Positions 10,548 to 20,103 of a stretch of 64,000 nt of DNA are shown in pieces. The DNA comes from Actinostola sp. cb2023. Lineage: Eukaryota > Cnidaria > Anthozoa > Actiniaria > Actinostolidae. The first letter of the stretch is position 1, and each line of letters begins with the position of its first letter. The notes beneath the pieces were generated by a model that worked only from the letters and a program-made list of their open reading frames with translations, made no database searches and was not told the DNA's origin. The stretch spans positions 62,001 through 126,000 of the forward strand of contig JAUJYZ010000309.1 of NCBI GenBank assembly GCA_033675265.1, given 5' to 3'. The translations under genes and the position numbers were made by a program.

Positions 10548-10900
10548 TCAAGTTCTCTTCCACAATACGTCCCAACACATCAAGCCATGTCTGAATTATC
10601 CTCACTCTCTCCAGGTCTTTTCCTTTTAAAGAACACAGGGATCCCACGTCATTGTAAGTATTCATACGTCAATCAGTCAATCGATATCCGGAACTAACCT
10701 TTATTCGTTATGACAAAGTCTGTCACGATCTCGCTGGTTCGGCTTCGTTTTGGCGGGGTAGTAGTACTGCGCATGTCAGGATCAGAGTCAGTATGCTGTA
10801 TGTGCACCTGAGCAAAAGGGAATGTTTGTTTATTCAAAATATTTAGACCACGCCCAGGTATTAATTAGAAGATTAGATTAGGTTTCAATGTTATATAAGA
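10548..10900. other. No gene seen
   Basis: I find no convincing coding region, repeat or RNA in this stretch between the 78-bp duplication and the heptamer array. Confidence 0.5.
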
Positions 10901-11017
10901 ACTGTGGACTGTGGACTGTGGACTGTGGACTGTGGACTGTGGACTGTGGACTGTGGACTGTGGACTGTGGACTGTGGACTGTGGACTGTGGACTGTGGAC
11001 TGTGGACTGTGGACTGT
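10901..11017. repeat. Heptamer microsatellite (GGACTGT)n
   Basis: About 16.7 copies of a perfect 7-bp unit. The length suggests high polymorphism. Confidence 0.95.
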
Positions 11018-11044
11018 CGATAGTATGCGCTTATGCCCACTCTC

Positions 11045-11432
11045 TATAGGCCGGTTTACACGACAAGGGATTTGGACACGACACTCTTAAATTTGGGGCA
11101 CGCGGGCCAAGAAATGCGGGCATGCTACTCAAATCAAATCAAATCAAATCAAATCAAAAGACTTTATTTTATGAGGGTGACACTAAACAGTCTCACACTG
11201 ATAAACTTGTGGCCCTCTAACCTAAACTATATAAATCTATAAATCTACTGTCTGTTTATACGACACAATTCTCTTCATTCACAGGCAAACATGCATTTGA
11301 AGAAATCTAATGAAGGCTGAATGAAGAGAATTGTGTCGTATAAACAGACAGTTGCGGGCCGAATTTCTTGGCCCGCGTGCCCAAATTTAAGAGTGCCGTG
11401 CCCAAATCGCTTATCGTGTAAACAGGCCTATA
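11045..11432. mobile_element. MITE with a second hairpin MITE nested inside
   Basis: Outer ends are TATAGGCCGGTTTACACGA and TCGTGTAAACAGGCCTATA. The arms share ACTCTTAAATTTGGG and GGCCAAGAAAT. Inside, 11247-11353 is a separate hairpin with ACTGTCTGTTTATACGACAC arms. A (CAAAT)n run at 11129-11158 breaks the left outer arm. Confidence 0.75.
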
Positions 11433-11574
11433 TCTCTTGTACTTAGTTGCGAACCAAGACTGAGGTTGTAGTTCAGGTCGTGCTTGAAAGTACAGACCTA
11501 AGTTAGGTACGTGGACGAGTAAGGAATTCCTTCTGACAACCACACCTACTAAGGAAAGTCTTTATGGTCGGGAA

Positions 11575-11650
11575 TCCCGAAACGTCGAGTTTGGAATCGA
11601 GTTCGAGTTCGAGTTACGGTTCGAGTTACGGTTCGAGTTATGAATTCGTT
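11575..11650. repeat. TTCGAGTTACGG repeat cluster (partner of 14190-14270)
   Basis: Hexamer-like TCGAGT and 12-bp GGTTCGAGTTAC units occur in tandem. The inverted counterpart at 14190-14270 (GTAACTCGAACC units, then TCGATTCCAAACTCGA) lies beyond the 1.19-kb transposon. Similar GTAACTCGAA strings recur at 43.6-43.9 kb. Confidence 0.65.
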
Positions 11651-11759
11651 GAAATTTACTTTGTTAAAATCTCTCTTTTGTATATCGGGCATTTTAAGAA
11701 ACGTTTTGTACTCGAAAAATATAAATTGTGTGAACCTGCAAATAAATAGGTACGTCAAG

Positions 11760-12660
11760 AACTACACTGAAGGCAGGAAATAGACCGTCTGTATATGTAG
11801 GTTAGAATACGCGTATCTTCGTTTTCATAAGTGCAAACTGGAGAAAGGAAAACCCTCAGTACTGACAATGCATTCCTGAAATTCCTGTGCGCTTTGACAA
11901 AATATACCCTGCGAGCAGAGGGTTTTTTCTCGCCGTTTCCTGGGCGAGTAGAAAAAAAAAGGCTTATGATCTTTTGCGAAACGAAACGATGCGATACGAT
12001 GCGAAACGAAACGAAACGATGCGATATATGTTATTGCCGTTGGAGCGAAGCTTAGCTAGAGATGGCTTATATAGTCTATATATTAAAACGTATCACGTAT
12101 ATGACAGCGGATATCACATCCCAATCAGAATGGACCTTTCCCACGGATGAAATGGACAAGAAACGATTGCGAAATCAAAACATTTCTACGTGCATAGAAG
12201 ATTGTCAAACCACTGGGTGAATCAGTAAAATTCAAGAATCTCTATAACGTGTAACGATGACACAAGTATAACGAACCATTTTCTTCCACTTATCTTCATC
12301 CTTTCAAACAGAAAACCCCAATTTTATACAAACAAACATATTTTTAGCATATTTTTACAGTCTCAAATAATAAATTGTTATCATGATATGTCTACTAATT
12401 GTGTCATGATGAACATTGCACAATGCTGTAATACTGACTCCCCTAACTGAAACACTTCTCTCGTGTTCTGATCAGTCCCCGCGTGCTATAAATCTGCACA
12501 TAGCACGCGTGCTCGTTTTCTATTTCTTCATTACGTTTACTTGTTAACTTAAAAACACTCATTGAACAGTGGCGTACACACATTACATCAAGCATTAATA
12601 TTTGTTGCGATAATCATTTCACGTGATCCGTGCATAACGTGTTCAGTACCTACGGGTCCT
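11760..12660. other. Intergenic, no gene seen
   Basis: A short array of GAAACGAAACGATGCGATA-type units lies at 11971-12027. The rest has no ORF longer than about 90 codons and no recognisable domain. Confidence 0.5.
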
Positions 12661-12672
12661 ACGGCAAGATAC

Positions 12673-13859
12673 CAGAGGAGGTCTGAATAGTATCCCAGAA
12701 TGCATTGCGTTTCATATTATATTATCGTTTTTTCGTGACGTCATTACTTTCTCACAACCGGCAAGACGACAAGAAGTAATGGCGGCGTTTAGGCCTATTG
12801 CTGGTTACTCGGCGCCCTGTCTTCGATGATATTCGGTTATTATACGTTCACTGCGTATCAAAAGAAGAGTTCTCGGTTTCCGTAACCGGCCTGGAAGGGC
12901 TTGAAGCTGTTTTTAGGATGGTTCACATCAGTTTTATCGACAAATTCAGCGAGAAACGTGTTGCGTTGGTCCCTTGCTCGACAACAGACCACAACTATTC
13001 GATGGACTCTCTCTTAATAATAAGCTTTATTTAAGCAGGGAACACCTTCAGCAAGCTGTTCTCCCAGGTGTCCCTGACATCAATAAATATACAATATACA
13101 TCAATATAATAATTCAAAGGTGTTCGCAGCCCAGCGCTTGTTCGCCTAACACATCGTAACAGTTTACGTCGAGATGCACCAGTGCTTGTCCTCTTCGCGC
13201 GTTTCTCTTTGGGTTTATGTGGCGTATTGCCCGTGCTAACATACGTTCGCTTTGAGCTTTCATCCATAATTCTGAAAAAGTAAAAGTTTATATTAGTTAC
13301 TGCCTTTTAGCGTATCTATTAGAACACAAGTTATTGATTTCAGCAACGAAAGAGTTGTTTTGTCACATGCCGTGACGCGTTGTCACGAATGCTTCAGAGC
13401 AATGAAATACGACCACAAGTGTCAAAAAATGTCTAACTTCGGAGCCAGTAAAACTATCTAAAACGTGGAGTAACTTTGAGTAATTTTATATACAAACGTT
13501 CTCCAAGCCTTACAGTACGATAACGTGTTATTAAAATATAAAATACTCAAGTCAGTAATAAGAATAAAGCGGTTTTTGGTGAGCGCCTATCACTCAAATT
13601 TTCAAAGCGTAGTGAATACCCTTCGTAAGCTACTGATTTTTTCAAAAGACAGCGAGAAAATCATGAAATAAAGTCTTCAGGGAAGTAGTATTAATGCACT
13701 GGAAACATGTAATACAAATCTTACCTTCAATGCTGGCGATATTGCTAAACAAATCTTGCTTGTAAAACACTAACAAATCACATTCTTGAAGACTGGAAGC
13801 GTGAACTTCACAACATTTCTCCCGCAATGCATTCTGGGATACTATTCAGACCTCCTCTG
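12673..13859. mobile_element. 1.19-kb DNA transposon with 37-bp TIRs and 9-bp target duplication
   Basis: The left end is CAGAGGAGGTCTGAATAGTA, continuing TCCCAGAATGCATTGCG. The right end is the exact reverse complement over about 37 bp. The 9-mer GCAAGATAC directly flanks both ends (12664-12672 and 13860-13868). The interior is not repetitive and holds a plausible two-exon reading on the minus strand. CAG-starting ends recall hAT, but a 9-bp duplication fits Mutator-like elements better, so the superfamily is left open. Confidence 0.88.
13114..13827 (-). CDS. Putative two-exon gene carried inside the transposon (uncertain)
   Basis: On the minus strand an open stretch (from 13827, containing KCCEVHASSLQECDLL) ends at a consensus donor AAG|GTAAGATT (13722). 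A consensus acceptor CTTTTTCAG lies about 450 bp on (near 13273). Splicing keeps the frame and gives a second exon containing WMKAQSERMLARAIRHI and ALVHLDVNCYDVLGEQA, with its stop at 13114. The predicted product is about 86 aa. No ATG opens the first exon, as only a TTG is in frame next to the TIR, so it may be an internal exon of captured host sequence or chance. I recognise no domain. Confidence 0.3.
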
Positions 13860-13868
13860 GCAAGATAC

Positions 13869-14540
13869 GTAGAAAGTCGAAATTATGGCTCGATATTCGT
13901 AAATTTCATGTTCTAAGATGGGAGCCTCGTTGAAGTTGTCTTTCATTGCGTTTTTTAGTTTTATTAAAACTCGAGATTTGTTCGGAGCGTAGAATAATTT
14001 TAAAGCATGGCTAGTACTGTGGGTTTTCCCTGTGCCCTGTGTCACGTATTAAAGGCTACGCATCTCACCTCCATATAGTATAGTTGATATATATTAATTT
14101 CAGTTCACGAAGTAAATTTCAACGAATTCACGAAAAGTTTTGTCGAAGAACGAATAAACCCTGGGATCCAGGGTCGGACTAGGACGCACCATAACTCGAA
14201 CTATAACTCGAACCGTAACTCGAACCGTCACTCGAACTCGAACTCGAACTCGATTCCAAACTCGATCATTCATCACTCCCTTTCTGGTCGGCTTGGCTCT
14301 GATACCGAAAAGTCATGACTTGTCTTACAAAGCCATGTACCCTTCGTCTACACGAAAATCAGCTAATTTCCCTCGCTAAAATTACAATGTACCGTAGCTA
14401 TTTAATGTATACGGTCTACTGTGACCGGCTCAACTAATCTGATAATAACAAGGGAATTCCCCGCTGACGGACCATGCTGGTCAACATGAAATATGTAAGG
14501 AATGTTGAGCAGCTAGCTTCCACAAATTGTATGACAATAA
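13869..14540. other. Intergenic with GTAACTCGAA repeats
   Basis: Apart from the inverted GTAACTCGAACC cluster at 14190-14270 (partner of 11575-11650) I see no gene. A 67-codon minus ORF (14045-13842) runs into the transposon end and is not convincing. Confidence 0.5.
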
Positions 14541-14542
14541 CA

Positions 14543-14688
14543 ATTAAAATTCAAGAAAATAAGCTTCATCTACGCTATTTTTTGACGTGTTTATTCCGAG
14601 CTTTCGGGTTCCAGACCCATCGTGGGGGAAATGATCAAAACATCCGTCAAAAAATATCGTAGATGAAGCTTCTTTTCTTGAATTTTAA
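14543..14688. mobile_element. 146-bp hairpin MITE
   Basis: Arms AAATTCAAGAAAATAAGCTT and AAGCTTCTTTTCTTGAATTT continue into CATCTACG...ATTTTTTGACG and its complement. The loop contains TTCCGAGCTTTCGGGTTCC. Confidence 0.75.
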
Positions 14689-14867
14689 ATGGATCCTACT
14701 ATGACAATTGTTTGTCATATTGTCATATTATCGATCAATGTTATTAATTAATTAGTTTACCATCAGTATTGTAAACTAGATCTCAAAGACACATTATTAT
14801 AAAGTTAAATAGTTATTCAACAGCGCAGTCAGCGCCTATGAGGAAGTAACTGTTATATATTATTTAT

Positions 14868-14940
14868 TATAGTGTCCCAATTAGTTGTGTAAACTAAATA
14901 CATTGACACAGAAATAAAGTTATTATTATTATTATTATAA
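14868..14940 (+). repeat. Retroposon 3' tail, ...AAATACATTGACAC + (ATT)n
   Basis: Sequence GTGTCCCAATTAGTTGTG, then CTAAATACATTGACAC, AATAAAGTTATT and an (ATT)n run. The same tail occurs at 61505-61575, and a similar GAAATAAAGTTTTATT tail at 15197-15230. Such tails are typical of LINE-mobilised SINEs. Confidence 0.6.
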
Positions 14941-15098
14941 CTGTGTTCATTATATACTGAATAACAAAGGGTAAACAAAATAGGGGATTCCCCCCACAAT
15001 CCGCTTACAGCCAACTCTCTTAGCCAGACACCCAAGTGATCAACTTTTGATGCTCGGCTTAGCGAGATCTCTGCCAAGAGAGAGTCAATTTATACCAG

Positions 15099-15595
15099 GC
15101 AAAGGTGTCCGTCTTAGAGAGGTGTCCGTCTTAGTTAGTTACAATGTAACACGGCTCTCAGGAAGAGCATTTATTTTAATGATGTGACACCGTGTAGAAA
15201 TAAAGTTTTATTATTATTATTATTATTATTAGAGAGGTGTCTTGCTTAGAGAGGTGCCCCTCTTAGATAGGTGTCCGGCTTAGAGAGGTGTCCGTCTTAG
15301 AGAGGTGTCCGTCTTAGAGAGGTGTCCGGCTTAGAGAGGTGTCCGTCTTAGAGAGGTGTCCGTCTTAGAGAGGTGTCCGTCTTAGAGAGGTGTCCGTCTT
15401 AGAGAGGTGTCCGTCTTAGAGAGGTGTCCGGCTTAGAGAGGTGCCCGTCTTAGAGAGGTGTCCGGCTTAGAGAGGTGCCCGTCTTAGAGAGGTGTCCGGC
15501 TTAGAGAGTTGCCCGTCTTAGAGAGGTGTCCGTCTTAGAGAGTTGTCCGTCTTAGAGAGGTGTCCGTCTTAGAGAGTTGTCCGGCTTAGACGCCG
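15099..15595. repeat. 17-bp minisatellite (GAGAGGTGTCCGTCTTA)n
   Basis: About two dozen units with variants GTGTCCGGC and GTGCCCGTC. It is interrupted near 15135-15230 by a retroposon tail. It lies downstream of the minus-strand exon at 15704-15949, so it is probably intronic to that gene. Confidence 0.95.
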
Positions 15596-15703
15596 GGTGT
15601 GTTTGTGGACTGTTCTTACTCTGATGAACTAAAGCTTTCACTTTCACTATCGCTCTCTCATCGGTGACACTCACTCAATCAGTCTTCAAGAACACGTACT
15701 TAC

Positions 15704-15949
15704 TTCTGTGAGACCAGCATCTCCAATAGTATTAGTTGTTGTAACAGTCACTATATGAGCAGTGGACGGGTTCGTCCAGTATAGCTTTCTCTCCAGCCTT
15801 GACGAAAAATCTGATATACATTCATCGACCCAGAACAAGATGTCCACAAGCTTCTCCCACATCACTTTCTTAGGGAAATCTACAGCGAAATGAAACTGAG
15901 GCACTGCCCAACCGAGGTCTCTACGAACTTCATCGAGAGTAGATTCCAT
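15704..15949 (-). CDS. First coding exon of an unidentified host gene
   Basis: The minus strand has ATG at 15949 in a fair context (CGTAATGG). An 82-codon stretch of ordinary protein-like composition follows, containing GWAVPQFHFAVDFPKKVMW, VDILFWVDECISDFSSRL and ERKLYWTNPSTAHIVTV. It ends at a textbook donor ACAGAA|GTAAGTACG (intron from 15703). The reading frame closes only after the donor. I do not recognise the family, and downstream exons on the minus strand could not be assigned. Tryptophans are frequent, and no signal peptide or membrane segment is visible. Confidence 0.5.
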
Positions 15950-16273
15950 TACGATGAATTGAAATAGCTTGCAGACGCGAACTGAAACGATTGTTGGATA
16001 ATTGTTGTGTTGTGGTGAAGCGACCTGGACAGACTATAGTAGAACCAATTGAGGTGAAATTGTTATACTGTAAGGTATTCAATGACGTGAACAGACATGG
16101 GAAAACCCCCGGGAAAACCCCGCAACTCAATATGTTGCAAGTAAGCGGTTTTAAACGATATTCTATTTTCTATGCACGACTAGATGCTTCGACGATCGAT
16201 CGAGGGAATTTCCCGATAATGCTGTAGATCAACATGCAAATATTTGCCGGTTCTAATGCCTGGTTTTGGAAAT

Positions 16274-16404
16274 CCATGTGATCGCTACGATCGACCAAAC
16301 CCATGTTCAGCGAATCGCAGAGATCCTAGTATCTTTGCCAAAGATAGCAGGATCGCTGCGATTCGCTGAACATCGTTTTGGGCGATCGCAGCGCGATCAT
16401 ATGG
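16274..16404. mobile_element. Hairpin MITE rich in CGATCG
   Basis: Arms CCATGTGATCGCTACGATCG and the approximate reverse complement at 16380-16404 enclose a second inverted pair ATGTTCAGCGAATCGCAG / CTGCGATTCGCTGAACAT. There is no ORF. Confidence 0.7.
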
Positions 16405-16651
16405 AAAGGACAGGCTTGAGCTTTCACCATATAATTATATTTTGACACTTCTGATATATTTTGTCAGCTAAAGCGCTGTTGCCTTTATTGCTATAAAGGA
16501 TGAGCCGTAAGGTTGTTCGCTTAGTTAGGAAAAGAACTGAAAATATAAGAATCGAAAATGAAAGCAAAACATTTCTGGCTGGGGGAATTCCCTACAATGG
16601 GTTTAGAATAAAATGTAAATGACTTTTCATTGACGAACATGTTTATATATT

Positions 16652-16966
16652 TAATAATAATGATGATAATAATAATAATAATCATAATAATAATAATAAT
16701 AATGATGATAATAATAATCATAATCATAATAATAACAATCATAATAATCATAATAATAATAATAATAATGATGATAATAATAATCATAATCATAATAATA
16801 ACAATCATAATCATAATAATAATAATAATAATAATAATGATGATAATTTTTTAATAATAATAAACAATAATAATAATAATAATAATAAAATAATAATATT
16901 TTTTTTCAATAATAATAATAATAATAATGATGATAATAATAATAATAATAATAAATAATAATAATG

Positions 16967-17014
<48 letters not shown>

Positions 17015-17076
17015 TGATAATAATAATGATAATAACAACAATAATAATAATAATAATGATAATAATAATAATGATA
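16652..17076. repeat. (AAT/GAT)n trinucleotide array, left flank of the Polinton
   Basis: An almost pure AAT, GAT and AAC triplet tract. The Polinton inserted into it, and the tract continues on the other side from 22958. Long homopolypeptide ORFs here are artefacts. Confidence 0.95.
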
Positions 17077-17524
17077 AGTAGTATACACAATGTGCGTTCT
17101 GCGTCGGGTGGATCAGGGTGGATCTGTGGATCGCACCCGGAAGTGACATCATTGCCATTCTGGGTGCTACTACAACTAAAAATAGTGACGTCAGGGCCCA
17201 AACGTGATGTCATAGGACGTAAGAACCAATCAGAGACCATTTCAGTAACACTAAAAACTCCGGCTATTTCTAGAACGACCTTTTCGGTTTTTCGCTGACG
17301 TTTTTATTTTTATTTTACCAGTATTTTATTTTTTCCGTGAGTTAGCAGTTCGTGACACAAACAAGTGACGTCAGCACAAATAAACAACAGGGGGATTAAC
17401 ACCGGCCTGAACTTGCCCAAGGAACAACAACAACAGCGATGTTTTTCAAAAATATTTTTTTTTAAGAAAACTCACATTATTTAAATTAAACTTTTTTCCA
17501 TTTTCAAACTTATTTCTATTCAAA
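17077..17524 (+). repeat. Left Polinton terminal inverted repeat
   Basis: About 448 bp matching the reverse complement of 22514-22957 at well over 90 percent by eye. It contains GACGTCA elements and CTTGCCCAAGGAACAACAAC. The two arms differ by a handful of substitutions and short indels, so the insertion is not extremely old. Confidence 0.9.
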
Positions 17525-17995
17525 CTTAAAAACTAACTGAGTAATTATAAACACAATGTTTTGATTGTCAATCAATAGAAACACCCGTCATTTCAAACAA
17601 TAGAGAATATTGTAAATTTGTTTGCATAAATAAACGTACAACAAAGTCGGTCATACGAATTATTATAAACATCATAAACGATTTCAAATACTCTTGTAAA
17701 GTATTACCCTTGAAACAAACTATTAGAAACGTTCAATATCGATGATAGATCTTGCAATGATCTAGTATAATGGCACTTTTAACCCATGCATAGTCTATTT
17801 GGTATGGTTCCAATACTGTACTGTATCGATAGGTCAGTATCAATTAATCATTCTAGTTAAAGATGTAGTGCATGTTCAACACAAAAAGTCGATCCATTCC
17901 ATTCCAGTTTTATAACTGTTCACAGCTCGAAAGTAGAAAATTCAATCCTTCAAACATGTTTCTTTATCAGTCAAACAATAAACGACAACTATTTT

Positions 17996-18376
17996 TCAGA
18001 CACAATGACAACATCTTTGATGTCGAGTTGTTGACACACGTTTCTTTGACTTGACTACATTCAGCCTTCGAACTTTATTTGATGAATGAGATCCTTTAGC
18101 CTTCCTCGGTGTTGATGGTTGATAGGAGATATCTAATCTTCGAGATGCCATCAGATCTTTTCGACTTCTTTTCGATTTTAAAGTTTTAAATCGTTTAAGC
18201 TGAGTGTCTTGATAAATAATCACTTTAACTTTGGGTTGTAGTTTTGCTTCTTGCAGATGATTTCTCCTTTCCACATGATTCAACTGATGAACGTCAGATA
18301 AATGATTTGATAATTTAACCAGATATTTCACTCCACATCCTAGAATCGGACAACTGCGACAGACTCTGTTCACCAT
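17996..18376 (-). CDS. Polinton-borne small zinc-finger protein
   Basis: 126 aa, starting at ATG 18376. The N-terminus has one C2H2-like finger, CPILGCGVKYLVKLSNHLSD followed by VH. The rest is strongly basic (KVKVIIYQ, RFKTLKSKRSRKDL, KSKKRVSTTR) with a terminal CCHC. It probably binds nucleic acid. It lies just inside the left TIR, convergent to that end and divergent from the polymerase gene, as expected for a Polinton accessory gene. A TATA-like TTTATAAAAC on the minus strand lies about 55 bp upstream. The exact role is unknown. Confidence 0.6.
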   Translation of the reverse strand: MVNRVCRSCPILGCGVKYLVKLSNHLSDVHQLNHVERRNHLQEAKLQPKVKVIIYQDTQLKRFKTLKSKRSRKDLMASRRLDISYQPSTPRKAKGSHSSNKVRRLNVVKSKKRVSTTRHQRCCHCV

Positions 18377-18573
18377 GATGTTAACAGTTTGATATCCAAG
18401 TGCAAATGACGTTCACACATGAAAGTTTATAGCGTTTTATAAACATTTTGGTGAGGACAAGAAGGTCTAAACCAAGACCGTCAGGTCATAAACGGGACAC
18501 TCTCAAGGAAAGGACAAGCAAGGCATTTTCGACTCATAGTTTAGACCTCACATCTTTCCTTGCTTCGATCCGG

Positions 18574-19862
18574 GCGATTTTATATTTTACGCCCACTTCA
18601 AGATGGCGGATATTTCCGAGATGGCCTGGAATCTACTAATATGAACAGCTCACTTCCGGTGAATCGTCTTCATATTTTCTTCGAGTTCACATAGAGTAAT
18701 TCTTGGCAATTTCTTTGTTGGCTAAACTGTAATTGCAATAAATGTTGAAGGTTATACATATTTGGCGGAGAAATCGTGTCAAACAAGCCGCAATTGTATG
18801 TATTCAGTTATTGTCTGAAATAAAACTATCCAATTGTGATGAAGTTGGAGCTTATTTTCATTCACTTACTGCATGGCTATCTAATGGATTGTTCCCCTCA
18901 AAACACTTTATAGAAGATCCAGCTTTATTTGAAAGTTTCTACTTATTATTATACTCATCGATCACTGCGGTAAAACGCTTGTTTTTTAGTGGGCGTAAAA
19001 TGCGAAGTGAGCTCACACTTTACGCCCACTAAAAAGCAAGCGTTTTACAGCAGTGATCGATGAGTAGAAACTTTCAAATAAAGCTGGATCTTTTTAAAAG
19101 TGTTTTGAGGGGAACAATCCGTTGGATAGCCAGTAAGTAAATGAAAATATGCAGTGGCTAAAGTTCGTACGGTAACCGTACGCCGACTCTGATTTTGTTA
19201 TTCGTACCATTGAATTATTACTATGATTTTATGACAAGTTGAAGAAACGTATTGAATCCAAACTATCCTATCTTTGTTAAGACGTACAAAGCGATTCAGA
19301 ACAGCTTTATAAATTTCGATGCCAAGTTTTGGTTTACGCTGGGCACAGTATACGAGACTGAATAAATTTAATTCTGGCGTGACACATCAGACTGCCGTAC
19401 GAGTTATTCGTAGTTATTCGTACGAGTCGAATTTTTCCACGATTTCTGGAATAAAGCGTGTTTATCTTATGCCGCTGTCTTGATGTTTAGTTGTCCTACA
19501 ATACTTACCGCTTTTACGACTTCGCATTGGCATTTAAAATTCTACTCGCATACGAATACGGTAGCAAATGAGAGTCGAAAATAAAACTCCAACTTCATCA
19601 CAATGGATCGTTTTATTTCAGACACTGATAAATACCGATACAATTGCGGATTGTTTGCGACGATTTCTCCTCCAAATATGTATAACCTTCAACATTTATC
19701 GAAGAAAACAAAGAAAATGACAAGCATAACTCTGTGTGAACTCGTAGCTATAGAAATAGAAAATAATACGATTCACCGGAAGTTGAGGTGCTCATATTAG
19801 TAGATTCCAGGCCATCTCGGAAATATCCGCCATCTTGAAGTGGGCGTAAAATATAAAATCGC
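18574..19862. mobile_element. 1.29-kb foldback transposon nested in the Polinton
   Basis: Ends are GCGATTTTATATTTTACGCC and its reverse complement. The 7-mer GATCCGG flanks both sides (18567-18573 and 19863-19869). The long outer arms (about 18574-18860 against 19580-19862) pair imperfectly. Inside, 18840-18990 against 19035-19160 form a second hairpin that begins with the same CTTTACGCCCACTAAAAA-type end, so this is a foldback within a foldback. There is no convincing ORF. Removing it restores a continuous Polinton region upstream of the PolB promoter. Confidence 0.82.
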
Positions 19863-19926
19863 GATCCGGTCAACTCCATTTCAGCTTTGCTAAGCATAAT
19901 CTCAAACTTGCTCAGGCATGCCTTCA

Positions 19927-20040
19927 TGACGTCACAATAGGGCTCTTAGGATAGCCAATGAAATACGCGTTTGAGACTTGTTATTGCACCATCAGTTTGA
20001 AGATGGTTATAAAAACAGTCGATTTTGCTATTCAGTCATT
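19927..20040 (+). promoter_or_regulatory. Promoter of the Polinton polymerase gene
   Basis: In order: a perfect CRE TGACGTCA (19927-19934), a CCAAT box (19955-19959) and a TATA box TATAAAAA (20008-20015), followed by CAGTCA near 20035 as a possible start. The polymerase ATG is about 65 bp further on at 20104. Spacing is that of an RNA polymerase II core promoter. Confidence 0.6.
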
Positions 20041-20103
20041 TACAACCAAACCTTCTAAGCGGGTGGATCAAACTTAGCAGCAGCGATTAATTAAAAAAAA
20101 AAG

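Noticed and set aside
16521..17240. Long Ile/Asn/Tyr homopolymer ORFs on both strands
   Set aside because: They are translations of the AAT/GAT triplet array in all frames.
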